Part shown: one piece after another, positions 50,496 to 60,987 of the stretch | Position numbering within the stretch: the stretch's first letter is position 1 | Layout of the letters: the number at the start of each line of letters is the position of its first letter | Assembly: GCA_021401465.1 (NCBI GenBank) | Contig: JADDMT010000026.1 | Location: forward strand, 248,001-312,000 | DNA: 64,000 nucleotides | Source: Teratosphaeria epicoccoides | Taxonomy: Eukaryota > Ascomycota > Dothideomycetes > Mycosphaerellales > Teratosphaeriaceae | Direction of reading: 5' to 3' | Made by a program: the position numbers and the translations under genes | The notes under the pieces: generated by a model | Seen by the model: only the letters and a program-made list of their open reading frames with translations | What the model was told of the DNA's origin: nothing | Database searches by the model: none

Positions 50496-53400
50496 TTATA
50501 CCTTGCGTGCGCCAAATAGTCCCAAACTCAAACTCGCGTCATTCTCTCCCAGGACCGGCGCAGCATCGGGCATGATCTCCCAGCTTCTCAGCGGAAACGA
50601 CGTAACCTTCATCTCAGCTGTCGCTACCTTCCTTTGCGACTGTGGGTGCAGAGTAGACCTCTCTGCGGACTGGTTCGGCAGCCCAGGTCTAGCGGTAGTC
50701 GCTTGCTGCGATGCTGCGTGCTTGGCAAGCGCGCGCTGTTGTTGTGTCTGTGTGCCCGGAGGTTGAACAGCGGACGCCAGTGCTAACCAAGCATCGATTT
50801 CAATGTTCTGAACGCCGAACAGGCTGTGAATGCGCACATCTGCTGTCTTCGCTGCTCTGGAAAGACTGGACAAAGTGTCGTCGGGTAGGCCGTCTGCAAA
50901 CATTGAAGCAAGGTCGAAGATGTGGTCCACGGCCTCTCGCCGTGTCTGTAACATGGGGTGCACTAAGAGCGCGCAAAGATTGAAGAGCACTTGCCCGCGA
51001 AGCTGAGTACTGATGTCGTTCTCTGAAGGGCCCACGTGCACCACACATACGTGGAGCACCACCTCTAGACGTCTGCAGGTCTTCGACAACTCCGCTTCTA
51101 AACCTGGTGTTGTCACGTCCAGGCCACTCAGCTGCTTCTCGATGTCTTTAAGCTTCTCGGCGAGATTGTTCAAAATGCCAAAGTCATTCGTCCCTTCAGT
51201 CGCATGGCTGGTCACAGCTAGCACGTCCATGTAGCGTTCAACTGCCTCTTGCGACGCCAGTAGTGCATCGCCGCCAGAAACTGCGATGAGAAGTTGGTTC
51301 TGCGCCACGCCATGCAGATGCTTCTTGACACTCGCACTGGCTACACCCAGAAGCTGAGGCCACACTTGTTTGCCTTCCGTCACCACCTGTACCAACGCAC
51401 CACACAGCGTTGAATCCTTTTCTGCGTCCCAATGTAGTCGCACTGTGCATTCTAGAACCATGGCGCAGAATTGCACAGACAGAGGACTTGCGATCTGCAG
51501 GAGCTTACCCAGGTCGACATGGTTCGCGCTGACGTCCCCTGGGACGGCATGGCGAACGATATCAGCGTACAGCTGCACGCCCTTGTGCTGCTGCTGCTCG
51601 TCGAGAAACTTTATGTTGTCGAAAGCTCGCCGATGAGCTTCGTGATGGCGGGTGACCAGGATGCGATGCAAGGAGAGGATGTCAGGATGCTGAGCATCGA
51701 AGTCGGGATGACAGCAAGATAGCGACAGTAACTGCGAGGCGAGCACCGGAAACTCCTCGATAAATCCTCTCTGCAACACCATAAGCCTGTACGACTCGAA
51801 GCGGCTGAGTCCTTTCGTCGAACTTTCGATTGACGACAGTAGCTTGATGGCGATAGTCGCAGCTTGGGGCGTGTCAATCTGCTTGGCCAAGTCCATCACG
51901 ATAGTCATGTCGAGACAACTGCTGGCGACCAATGCTGACATAGCGAGAACGGCGTTCCAATTAGACTTACAGGCGCTCAGGATCGACCGCACATAGCCAA
52001 GCACAAGATCGCCAAATGTACTGCCTCCGAGTAGACGCAGCTGCGTAAGCCAGGAACAAAGCCTGCTCGTCGCAAAGTCAGCTTCATCGGCCGGCTTGCC
52101 CGCGCGCGAGACCACACGGAGGAAGACTCGCTGCAGGAGTTGATCATCCATGCTATTGCCACTCGCTAAGACTGCATCAATCTCTTCATCCGACTCCAGA
52201 CTGGTTGCTTGCATGTTAACAAGGCTGTCACTTGCCGGCGAACATACGAGGTTGTTGTTCTGCTGCTCACATATCACCAGATCACTGCTGAGCAGATTGA
52301 AGAGCGCAACATGTTCAGCACCAAGCTTGGCCAGAGTGGTGATGGCAAGAATCAGCGTTCGATCAAGCGCCTGATGGGCGCGCAGGTGCCTATATCGCTC
52401 GTCCACTGCTGCAACGGTAGTGTAAAATTGACCAACAGCAGCCAAATTCTCGGCGTGAAACGTCGTCGTGTCGGCTATGGTAGCTAGCAGAAGAGGGCTT
52501 GCATGGTGAGTTGCAGCATTGAGCACCATAGCCAGCGTCGTGATGTCCCCAGCATACTCCAGCGTGTCTCGCAGGAAACTGAACCCCGCGAAGCTGCCGA
52601 TCATGGTCATGCTTGAGAGTCGTCCGCGCATGATTTTGTTTGTTGCCGCCTTGGTCGCCAAACTTGAAAAGGATCTCGGCATCGGATCGCAGACCCATTC
52701 GCTCTCGATATGCGTAAGAGACTCCTCCAATTTCACAGCAGCTGCATCCGCTTCCTGACTGACGACGTCAAGCCCTTGCACTCTACCCAACAATAATCGA
52801 TGCAGGCCTGCCGCATTTGCTGGGATCTGTTCAGTGGGCACAGCAGCCAGCAACCACACAACTGCTTTGCTTCGGTCACCGGCATGAATAGCACTTGTCG
52901 AGATGAGCCACTTCAAGTACCGTCCTACGTTGAAAGTACCCCTATCAATGAGCTCTCCAACCACACGGTAGGCGTTCTCCAGCACGTGGACGGATCTGGA
53001 CCTGCTTGAAGATAGGTACTCCAGGACGCAGCCATCAGTATCCGCACCTCGCTCGGCAAGTGCGACGATCAGTCGAGCGGTAAGGTAGACTCGCGCTAAA
53101 CCGTACCTGAACGGTGAGGTGGCCCAATCAAGGAGAGCTGAAACCAACTCCTGAGTGTCGGGGACCAAGGTTGAGGCCTTGTCGATCAGACTCTTAACGT
53201 CCACATTCAGACCAATGAAGTCGAGCTCGGCGTAGAGGTCCAAAAGTGCGCACCTTGTATTTGCCGAGGTCTTCTGAAACGTACCAGCGAGTCGTCCGTT
53301 TCGCTTTTCGAGCTCAGATGCCAAGCTGTTCAGACCAGAGCCTGATGCAGCTCCGCAGATCAGCAGCGTCTTGTACTTCTGCCAGACGCTTGGAAGTACC

Positions 53401-54839
53401 AGGCACGCGCGATCTGTGTAAGCCAAGACCACCAGCATCTTCTGTAGCCGCATTGTCAGTGCAAAGCTGACCTCGCCGGTCGAGCCTTGAAGTTGATACA
53501 GCCGCTCTAGGATACTCCGGGCCATCTTCTTGCCTCTTTTGATGAATTTCCTAATCTCCTTCCAGTAGATTTGCACTAGGATAATCCATATTGGAAGTTT
53601 CTCCAGTGGTGCCTCTGCAAAACTTGTGACCATCCAGTCTAGATAATGGTCCAGCTCAACGAGCTTTTCAGCATAGAAAGCAGTTGCAAGTTTGACCGCG
53701 TAGTTCATCTTGAGCTGCCAGTCCTGCTCACCACAAGTGACGATTACTCCTTCCAGAAATTGCTCCACTTGCATGGTCCAATCACGCACCCATTTCTGCT
53801 CTCCGATGGCTGCATTGGCCAAGTTGACACCTCTGCGCCGGTACGCGCGAAGCTCATTCGCGCCTACACACTTTGCGAGCCAGACAGCGCGTTGCAGCGG
53901 TATGTCCATAGCAAGACACTTGTCCATCAGCAGCTTACCACGAATTCCATGTGGTATAGTGCGACTCTGCTTGCGTAGCGGTATGTCTGAGTTCGCCAGG
54001 TCACGAAGCCATGCTTCCCTCTTCGTGTCTGTGACCGTGACTCGCGGCGGAGGTTTGAAGGTGGATGGCGCCGTGCATTTGCCCAACGCCTGACGCTTAT
54101 CCATCACCTGAGTATACAGTGAGGACAAAATTTGCAAGCCCGGGCCATTCTTCGAGCTGAGATTCTGCCATATCAAAGGCTTTGCAGAGTTACATTCAGT
54201 CTGATTCGGTCCTGGTCCCTTGTCACAGTAGCCAGCCTTGACCACACCTTCGTTCATCACGTCTTCTGGGTGACGGCCGGTCCATGGTGAGAAGTCGGCA
54301 ACGTTCTTGGGCGGTGGCAATCGCACAGCCATAGCCGGTGGCTCCAAGCCATGAGCATGCCGTGCAGGAGATTCGCCCCCTGTCTTTCGCGGCCGAGAGA
54401 GTTGAGCCTTGGCCTGGAGCGCGGTGAGCTTTGGCAGCGCCGGGAGAGCTTCTCCATAGACCACTTGGTGGGCCAAGTCACCGTGTGCATGTCCATCTGG
54501 TCCATCAGCTCGCGCTCGGAAGCGCTCGCCGTTGAGCTTTGCCCTTTTTGCAGGCGGGCCCTCCTCCTCGCCCGACAGGTCAATGATACCCGGCGAACAT
54601 CCGACGCCATCCTCCAAGTGTAGAAATGCAGCCTGCCGTCTTCCCACTTGCCCATCTGCAGTCAAGTCTACAACATTGTTTACTGGCTGCGAAGCCGACC
54701 TTGCAGAGCTCAGTCTCGACGGCGGCAGATTCGGGCGCGTCTTTGGCTGGTTTAAATACTGCAGTGCACTGCCACTGACAGCTCGCTGTGGCGGGAGAGG
54801 TCGAGTGGTCGTCACATTCAGCTGCGGTCTATTGTCCAT
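50496..54839 (-). CDS. SRB8: Mediator complex subunit 12 (Srb8)
   Basis: A single exon of 1447 residues. MED12 belongs to the CDK8 kinase module that regulates RNA polymerase II. The Med12 signature is clear near residues 270-345: TKREAWLRDLANSDIPLR, RTIPHGIRGKLLMDKCL, then IPLQRAVWLAKCVGANELRAY. Before it lie VADFSPWTGRHPEDVMNEG and VKAGYCDKGP, conserved in fungal Srb8. A bipartite basic tract (PPAKRAKLNGERFRAR) near residue 100 may be a nuclear localisation signal. The long helical C-terminal part ends VTSFPLRSWEIMPDAAPVLG, typical of fungal MED12. The ATG at 54839 is the first in frame. Confidence 0.93.
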   Translation of the reverse strand: MDNRPQLNVTTTRPLPPQRAVSGSALQYLNQPKTRPNLPPSRLSSARSASQPVNNVVDLTADGQVGRRQAAFLHLEDGVGCSPGIIDLSGEEEGPPAKRAKLNGERFRARADGPDGHAHGDLAHQVVYGEALPALPKLTALQAKAQLSRPRKTGGESPARHAHGLEPPAMAVRLPPPKNVADFSPWTGRHPEDVMNEGVVKAGYCDKGPGPNQTECNSAKPLIWQNLSSKNGPGLQILSSLYTQVMDKRQALGKCTAPSTFKPPPRVTVTDTKREAWLRDLANSDIPLRKQSRTIPHGIRGKLLMDKCLAMDIPLQRAVWLAKCVGANELRAYRRRGVNLANAAIGEQKWVRDWTMQVEQFLEGVIVTCGEQDWQLKMNYAVKLATAFYAEKLVELDHYLDWMVTSFAEAPLEKLPIWIILVQIYWKEIRKFIKRGKKMARSILERLYQLQGSTGEVSFALTMRLQKMLVVLAYTDRACLVLPSVWQKYKTLLICGAASGSGLNSLASELEKRNGRLAGTFQKTSANTRCALLDLYAELDFIGLNVDVKSLIDKASTLVPDTQELVSALLDWATSPFRYGLARVYLTARLIVALAERGADTDGCVLEYLSSSRSRSVHVLENAYRVVGELIDRGTFNVGRYLKWLISTSAIHAGDRSKAVVWLLAAVPTEQIPANAAGLHRLLLGRVQGLDVVSQEADAAAVKLEESLTHIESEWVCDPMPRSFSSLATKAATNKIMRGRLSSMTMIGSFAGFSFLRDTLEYAGDITTLAMVLNAATHHASPLLLATIADTTTFHAENLAAVGQFYTTVAAVDERYRHLRAHQALDRTLILAITTLAKLGAEHVALFNLLSSDLVICEQQNNNLVCSPASDSLVNMQATSLESDEEIDAVLASGNSMDDQLLQRVFLRVVSRAGKPADEADFATSRLCSWLTQLRLLGGSTFGDLVLGYVRSILSACKSNWNAVLAMSALVASSCLDMTIVMDLAKQIDTPQAATIAIKLLSSIESSTKGLSRFESYRLMVLQRGFIEEFPVLASQLLSLSCCHPDFDAQHPDILSLHRILVTRHHEAHRRAFDNIKFLDEQQQHKGVQLYADIVRHAVPGDVSANHVDLGKLLQIASPLSVQFCAMVLECTVRLHWDAEKDSTLCGALVQVVTEGKQVWPQLLGVASASVKKHLHGVAQNQLLIAVSGGDALLASQEAVERYMDVLAVTSHATEGTNDFGILNNLAEKLKDIEKQLSGLDVTTPGLEAELSKTCRRLEVVLHVCVVHVGPSENDISTQLRGQVLFNLCALLVHPMLQTRREAVDHIFDLASMFADGLPDDTLSSLSRAAKTADVRIHSLFGVQNIEIDAWLALASAVQPPGTQTQQQRALAKHAASQQATTARPGLPNQSAERSTLHPQSQRKVATAEMKVTSFPLRSWEIMPDAAPVLGENDASLSLGLFGARKV

Positions 54840-55920
54840 CGCACAATCGAAGGTCCATAAGCCCAAGACCGGTGCATCGTTACAATGCTGCAGGCGTGGA
54901 TCAATAATTGTGCCCTTCCTTCCTCATGCAAAAAGCAGCCGCCATGGTCTGATATGATCTCCCGTGATATCGAGGGTCTCGTGGTAAGACGGTAGGCTGT
55001 GCGATGCGATGCGATGCGATCCGAGTAGTACGCAACAATAGCCCGAGGTCCGGAAGAGACAGCCAGAGAAGAAGCGTTGAAAGATCGGGATCGTCGCGCC
55101 ACTCCTCAAGGATCATCAAAGTCGTGTCATGGGCAATACCTCAAAAGAAGAAGAGGAGAGCGGTCGCGGTCCCAAGTCGGTTGTACAGACAGACAGAGCG
55201 CAGAGTGCAGATGCAGCTGGCGCGGAACGTAATGTGCAGCGGCGCAGGCTAGTCAGCCTTCACACTCACCCCGGCACGCTCGTCGACGTCTTTGCTTTGC
55301 ACAACCTTGGCGTAATAAGCACAAGAACGCTGCGTGATGCAATCAGTGAACCGGCTTTCCGTCGTCCCCGGTTGGACACAAGAGCAGACTCGTCACGCAA
55401 GTGACACGTTGACGCCAGACAGTAGGCACACTACTGTCTGCTTGCTCGAATTGTCCTTGTCGGCCGCTCCCGCGCCGTCCAGCAGCGCCTCGTCTGATGA
55501 CTCTCCGACCGCCGATCTGCTCGGCTCTCGTATGCCGTCGATGGCTGTATGGGCTGACTGCAGCAGAGGGGAGAAGCACAAGCCCACATGCATCTCCCTA
55601 GATGCTCTTCGGGATTGATTCAGTCGAGCATGCCTCCGGGGCTCTAGAATCCGACGGGAAGTCACGGCTCAGCCCGTATCCTGTCTGTCAGTCTTGGCGG
55701 CGTGACTTGGACTCTCCGATCTCCTTGCTCGATACAAAGGTACTCGGAACATTGTGCAGATTGTCCGGGCGGTGAACAACGCAGACCAAGCTGGCCGAAC
55801 ACGATCAAATCAACTTATCACGCGGACTGTCGTTATCATATGCCAAGATATTTGGCCTTGCAAGTGTTACAGGCGGCAGCTGGAAGACACGTCTCCCCTG
55901 GCTCTGTCAGGTAGCCCAGA
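54840..55920. other. intergenic, no recognised gene
   Basis: About 1.1 kb of divergent upstream sequence between the MED12 and Asterix starts. A GCGAT pentanucleotide run lies at about 55001-55021. Overlapping short frames occur on both strands without domains. Confidence 0.5.
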
Positions 55921-56368
55921 ATGGCGAATCGAAAGGATATGCGGAGGCAGGAGCTGAGTAAGTGATGCAGATGTCTGCAAAGCACTGGCATATTCCACTC
56001 AATAAGAACGACCGAAGCTTATCAGCTGACATATAACAGTCATCCCCTACACCGCGCCCGAGGACCATAAAGAGACTGCCGACATCCAATCAACCATGGC
56101 CTCCACCCTCCCTATGGCCGCAATCTTTACTCGCAACAAATTGATTGGCTGGACCTCTGTACTCTTTGCCTTGCAAAGCTGGTTATCTGAGACCGCGGAG
56201 CAGAAGGCTGCTTCGTCGACGCCATCGATATTTGGTGTTGGCATGTCCTTATTATCGCTCGGCGTGGCTTACATGCCTCTCTTTCTGCCGCCATCTGCAG
56301 GCGGACGAGCACCAATGGGAGGAAGTCGAACAGAGCAGCCAGCTGCTGCGCCTATACCGCCCGCGTAG
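55921..56368 (+). CDS. Asterix (PAT complex) family ER protein
   Basis: Two exons (55921-55957, 56040-56368; 82-nt intron with GTAAGT donor) encode 121 residues. Asterix (WDR83OS/PAT10, formerly UPF0139) is a subunit of the PAT complex, an intramembrane chaperone for multipass proteins in the ER. The small first exon gives MANRKDMRRQEL, and the joint continues IIPYTAPEDHK before MASTLPMAAIFTRNKLIGW. Hydrophobic helices follow (WTSVLFALQSWL; FGVGMSLLSLGVAYMPLFL), with the family phrase SETAEQKAASSTP between them. Starting at the internal ATG (56096) would lose the conserved N-terminus. Confidence 0.88.
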
Positions 56369-56647
56369 CCTGTCAAATGCAATGGCCCGCTGTGGAAGCG
56401 ATAGAAAGGTGTGGCGTGAGCATGGAAGAACTCAGATCTCCCCCGATCATGTATTCGTGCACAATGAAAGCTCGATGCTAATTCTGAAATGTCATATGGA
56501 GACTCCTGGCATGCCGGTGGCAACGCAAACCAGCATGCCGGCAATGCCACCCACAAATGCTCAGCCTGAACACCACGCGCTAGATGCACTGCAATCTTCG
56601 CTGTGAAGCATCAATAGTTGAAACAAGTCTAAATGAGCACTGAGAAT

Positions 56648-57886
56648 CTAGGCGTTCTTCAAGCCCTTGAAATCGCCTAAAGCCTCCGCACTCAAAAGCG
56701 TATTATGCTTCGCTCTTTTCTTGAGCACATTCTCAATGAACGCCTCGCCAGCCTTGTACGAGCTGCGCACCAGAGGTCCTGAGGCGCAATACATGAAGCC
56801 TAAGTTCAGCGCCCTCTGCCTCCATAGCTCAAATGTCGCAGGAGTGATATACTCCTCGACCTTCATGTGCCTTTTCGTAGGCCGCATGTACTGGCCAAAC
56901 GTAACGACATCCACGTCAACCGTCCGCAGCTCCTTCAATGTCTTCCATAACTGTTCATCCGTCTCGCCAAGCCCGAGCATGATAGAAGTCTTGGTGATGA
57001 GTCCTGGCTTTGCTTCTTTGGCTGCCTTTAGAACAGCCAACGACTGCCTGAACGTCGCTCTGCGATCTCTGACGAAGGGCGTGAGCTCTTCAGTAGTCTC
57101 GACGTTGTGCGCATATACGTCCAGACCACTTCGTGCAACCATCCTTGCCATCTCTACATCACCAGCGTAGTCGCCAGTCAAGGCCTCAACCAACATTGTA
57201 GGAGCTTTTTGCTTGATCTTCATGATTGTTTCGGCAAAATGTCGTGCTCCGCCATCTGCCAGGTCATCTCGGTCCACAGAAGTCAGAACCACATAGCCGA
57301 GACCCCATCTCTTAAGAGCTTCGGCCGTGTTCTCCGGCTCATGAGGATCTAACGGTGGAGGTTTCCGATTCGTCTTGACAGAGCAGAAGCGGCAACCGCG
57401 CGTGCAAGTATCACCCATAAGCATGATTGTCGCTGTAGCTGCAGACTTGTTGGAGCCGCCCCAGCAGTCTGAGATGTTGGGACATCGCGCCTCTTCGCAC
57501 ACTGTATGCAGATTCAGCCCTCGTAGATCGTTCTTGATGCGTTTGAAATTTTCGGTGCTAGGTATCGGCGTCTTCAGCCATTCAGGTAGACGAATGTGAG
57601 TGCGCTTCCGTCCTGCTGGCCCAACTTGTACAGTTTGCAACTCGAGCGCATCCTGTTCTGAAAGCGCATCCTCCTTCAAACCGCCAGTGACGAAGTCCGA
57701 GAATGACGGACCACTGTTTAGACGATCTGTGAATGCGCTCGCAGGTCGTGGAGTTGCACTGGTCGAAGGTGGGGAAGGATCTGAAATGGTCGTGGCAAAG
57801 CGGCGTTTCTGAGGTATGCTCGCAGGTCGAGATTCGAGAATTGCAGATAATATCGATCGACGCGCAGGCCGTTGAATTGTCGCCAT
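56648..57886 (-). CDS. LIP5: lipoyl synthase, mitochondrial
   Basis: A single exon of 412 residues. This radical-SAM enzyme inserts two sulfurs into octanoyl groups on lipoyl-dependent proteins in mitochondria. The auxiliary cluster cysteines are in C-x4-C-x5-C (130, 135, 141: CEEARCPNISDC). The radical SAM motif CTRGCRFC gives Cys161, 165 and 168. The conserved C-terminal LVRSSYKAGE contains the serine ligand. The first ~35 residues are basic (RRSILSAI, QKRRFATTIS) and fit a mitochondrial presequence. An upstream in-frame ATG (58006) would add 40 unconserved residues. It is divergent from mL45. Confidence 0.96.
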   Translation of the reverse strand: MATIQRPARRSILSAILESRPASIPQKRRFATTISDPSPPSTSATPRPASAFTDRLNSGPSFSDFVTGGLKEDALSEQDALELQTVQVGPAGRKRTHIRLPEWLKTPIPSTENFKRIKNDLRGLNLHTVCEEARCPNISDCWGGSNKSAATATIMLMGDTCTRGCRFCSVKTNRKPPPLDPHEPENTAEALKRWGLGYVVLTSVDRDDLADGGARHFAETIMKIKQKAPTMLVEALTGDYAGDVEMARMVARSGLDVYAHNVETTEELTPFVRDRRATFRQSLAVLKAAKEAKPGLITKTSIMLGLGETDEQLWKTLKELRTVDVDVVTFGQYMRPTKRHMKVEEYITPATFELWRQRALNLGFMYCASGPLVRSSYKAGEAFIENVLKKRAKHNTLLSAEALGDFKGLKNA

Positions 57887-58101
57887 AGCGTATGTTTTTG
57901 TATGTACTGGAAAAAGTGGTGTCGGCCTCATTGGTAAAGCAGCCCATCGACAAGCGACCTTTGCCGCAATTCCCGATCGGTCATTGTGCTGTTCGGATCT
58001 GCCCAAAGGAGAAGCTCAGGCCGTTAAATTGGGGTAGCCAACAGCGAACTATGAGAGCTCCATTGGTCGAAGTTATGAGTACCTATTGACAGCATAGATC
58101 A
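57887..58101. promoter_or_regulatory. 215-bp divergent promoter of lipoyl synthase and mL45
   Basis: The two start codons of these mitochondrial genes are only 215 bases apart, so their regulatory sequences probably overlap. No TATA box is seen. Confidence 0.55.
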
Positions 58102-59219
58102 ATGTCGCGCACCCTTACACGATCACTGCAATTGCTGCAGCTTCTGGACGGTCAAGCATCGCAGAAATGTCTGGCCTACACCACCGTCCGCAATGACTTT
58201 GGTAATTTGACGAATTGCCAACGCGCATCAAAATGTCTACGGCTGTCGCCTGGTAAATCACTGCGACCGATCTCCACTACACCACCATGTCGCGCGTCAC
58301 CGATGGGCCGGGCCATCAAACCCAACGTCAAGGCTCAAAGGGCGCCCTCAATGGCTGTCCAGATGAAGGAACAGCAGAGAAAGGCACTGGCGGGCGGTGA
58401 ATTGCCAGAGGACATTGGACTGATACCACAGACGATGGTGATGCCCAGCATTAGCAAGAGACCCGGCTGGCTTAAGGCGAGGAGTGATAGATGGAGAATT
58501 GAAAAGGCGAGGATCAAGACGCGAATATACGAGCTGGTCAGGTACGAAAAGAAGCCGTCAACGCTTTGTTATCATGAAAATTGACCATATTGATGCACAG
58601 TGCTCTTGCTTATCGCTATATCATGGTACGGCCGCGCCCGCGGCTGAACTATTTCAAGGTCGCGACCATAGCCAAGGAGCTGCATAGCGAGGTATATGCT
58701 CACTTCGCCTCCGGCAATCTTGCTCCTATCGAGCACAAAATCGTCGAAGGCATGAAGTCCTCGCTTCGCGCCAGGTTGTCTCAAAGGGCACCGAATACCA
58801 GCTTAAGATGGACCCTGCATAAATACCTCGGCAGACCCAAGCTGATGAGTTACAAAGCCATTCTCTTTCCTGGTCCAAAGGGGCAGAATAGGTCGGAGAA
58901 AAACGGCTTGATTCAGGCCGTTGTACGAATTCACTCTCAGCAAAGCCTCCAGCATGTCAAGAAGTATTCTGTCAGAGACAGGAACGAGATTACCACTCTC
59001 GAGGCCATTACCGATGCTTCTGGTAGGGAACTGGACGAAGCGGCGGCGAAGCCCAATCTGAAGGACACCGTCGAGTATGTGGTGATTCAGAAGAACCTTA
59101 GGAAGAGCAAGGAGGGTCCGTGGATGATGTGGGGCACTACTGAAGAGTTGACAATGGACAGGTTGAAGAAAGATGAAGAGCAGTCCGAGAAGTCTGTGCT
59201 TGGTCAGCTGACTGGATAA
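58102..59219 (+). CDS. mitochondrial ribosome-associated protein mL45/Mba1
   Basis: Two exons (58102-58541, 58601-59219; 59-nt intron with GTACGA donor) encode 352 residues. The family (Tim44-like fold; mL45 in animals, Mba1 in yeast) holds mitochondrial ribosomes at the inner membrane for cotranslational insertion. The N-terminus is basic with a presequence (SLRPISTTPPCRA). After PEDIGLIPQTMVMP come the helical RARIKTRIYELV-like segment, NYFKVATIAKELHSEVYAHFASG, then LRWTLHKYLGRPKLMSYKA and the beta-rich QAVVRIHSQQSL..., VEYVVIQKN and GPWMMWGTTEE, typical of the family. The joint at residue 147 is phase 2. Confidence 0.85.
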
Positions 59220-59636
59220 GTTGGGCATGTGGGAGCATCAGGAAATCGGACCGGCTGAGGTCCCAAGAAGTCCATGTCTCCACTAAGCAAGCAGGCTAAG
59301 GATGACCACGCCCTCCGCTTCGCAGGCATCGTCAAGGTCGAACGGATGTCTCTCATCAACATCTGCCTCTCGCCCGATATCGCGAACCCGAACACTATCT
59401 TCTTGGCAATAATTTTTGAGACACCTGCGCAAGCTTCCCAACCGCGTGTGCACATGCTCTTGGTATGGCTGCGCAATGGCCATGGATGCTGGTCATACCA
59501 GCCAGTGACACACTTTTGCCCTGTCTGCAGTACGGGAAATTCGTGTCCCTTCCCTGCCGAGCCAAATCCTTCTGTCCATAATACGATGGATGACATCCAG
59601 ATATGCCCAGATCGACTTCGTTGATGTTGCTGGTCT

Positions 59637-60087
59637 TCAGTCTTCTTTGAGCAAGTCATCCAGGTCGTCATCATCCCATCCGCCTTTTCTCCTCTGCACA
59701 GTGACTTTCTCCGCCTCCTGTTGCTGTTCGCTGACCGCATTAAGAATGTCCTTCAATTGTTCTTCCGTGACTCGGCTTCTCAGCTGCCCACTTCGCGCGA
59801 GCATGATCAGCCTATTTTCCACATCTTCTGCTCTCGAAGCCTTGACCAGCCGTATGCGACCTAACCTGTCCGCGGCGGCCGGGTCCAAAATCTGCGAGAG
59901 AATCGACTGACGGACTTCGGCTTCGCGATTCCTGATATGTATATGAGTTACTGCCGAGTGCGACTCGTCTTGGCATGACTGACTTGCGGTCCTCGCCGTC
60001 TGCTCCTGCACCGCCACTCCCACCTCCTTGCTGCTGCAGCTCTTGCTTTCGCGCCTGTCTGATGGCTTCGAGATCAGAGTCGGCCAT
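59637..60087 (-). CDS. PDCD5 family protein (TFAR19)
   Basis: Two exons (59984-60087, 59637-59931; 52-nt intron with GTCAGT donor) encode 132 residues. PDCD5 proteins are small helical proteins linked to apoptosis and chaperonin (CCT) binding. The yeast relative is YMR074C. The start MADSDLEAIRQARKQELQQQ and the core EAEVRQSILSQILDPAAADRL, RIRLVKASRAEDVEN and SGQLRSRVTEEQLKDIL are diagnostic. The acidic tail WDDDDLDDLL is also typical. An E-box-like CACGTG at 60113-60118 lies just upstream. Confidence 0.92.
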
Positions 60088-60987
60088 ATTTCCTCAATTG
60101 CATGTAATAGGTCACGTGGTAGGTCGTCAAGAAAATGAAGAAAGATCCAGAACGGGCGGGCCGCAGAGCCGCAATGCTACTTTAGCCCCGCAAGGGCCGC
60201 AACGGCCGCCAAAACTGAGGGGTCTCCGGTTCTCAGATGCCGATGTCCGATTGATTCTTGGCGATAACACGAAGATTGCGGAGAGTATGGCGTGCTATTG
60301 TCATATTGTAGCGTGATTGCTGCTTACAATAGAACTAATGTTGTGAGGATTCATTATTCGCAGTCACCAAGACGCGAGCCGCACGTGCGATGAATGACGC
60401 CGACGTGTCCGACAGCCCCGGACGCAGTCGGAGATTGTTTGCAAAGCAGAAAGAACATCGCATGCTGGTTATCAACAGTTCGTTCCTTTGTTGACAGGCC
60501 GAGTGCTTTCAGAACCGAGCCCTCGTCGGTGGAACGGCCATCATGCGGAGCTCAACCACGTCTTCTGCGCGAGCGTGCTGTTGACAGGAATAATACAGGA
60601 ATACCTGCAAGACACTCTGCATGCTGACGAAGTGGATGATCATCCATGAATTCGGGCGCGCCTAAAATCTGGAAGCCGGTGAAGCGAATAGCCGTCCCCG
60701 CGTTCGATTGGTCAGAATTAAACGTGTGCCCCATTGTTTGGGGCTTGAAAAGGCATGGCATCAAATTGCGTGATCGAGTGCTCTGGCGTCGATTTCAAAG
60801 CAGGCCGTAGCCGGGCTTGTGGATATAGGCAAAGGCGTCAAACCATTGCTCTCCCTTACTCTCTCTCATCATATCATACACGACACCAAAACATCATTGC
60901 CTCAATTGCTGAACCGCCTGGCAGATCAGTTCCACAAAGTCCGGGCCTCAACCACGCGCCGATCCCGCAGACCCTGGGAAATTCAGA
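60088..60987. promoter_or_regulatory. divergent region of PDCD5 and PAPS reductase
   Basis: This 900-base region has CACGTG at 60113-60118 and 60382-60387, and ATGGCATCAA at 60755-60764, which matches 9 of 10 positions of the Neurospora CYS3 sulfur-regulator consensus ATGRYRYCAT. No gene is seen inside. Confidence 0.45.
60755..60764 (+). promoter_or_regulatory. CYS3/MetR-like site upstream of PAPS reductase
   Basis: ATGGCATCAA differs from ATGRYRYCAT only in the last base and lies about 224 bases before the PAPS reductase start. CYS3/MetR bZIP factors activate sulfate-assimilation genes in filamentous fungi. Confidence 0.35.

Noticed and set aside
59274..59624. 116-codon plus-strand frame between mL45 and PDCD5
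   Set aside because: It has two CxxC-like cysteines but no family match, and it lies in the short 3' flanks of two convergent genes.
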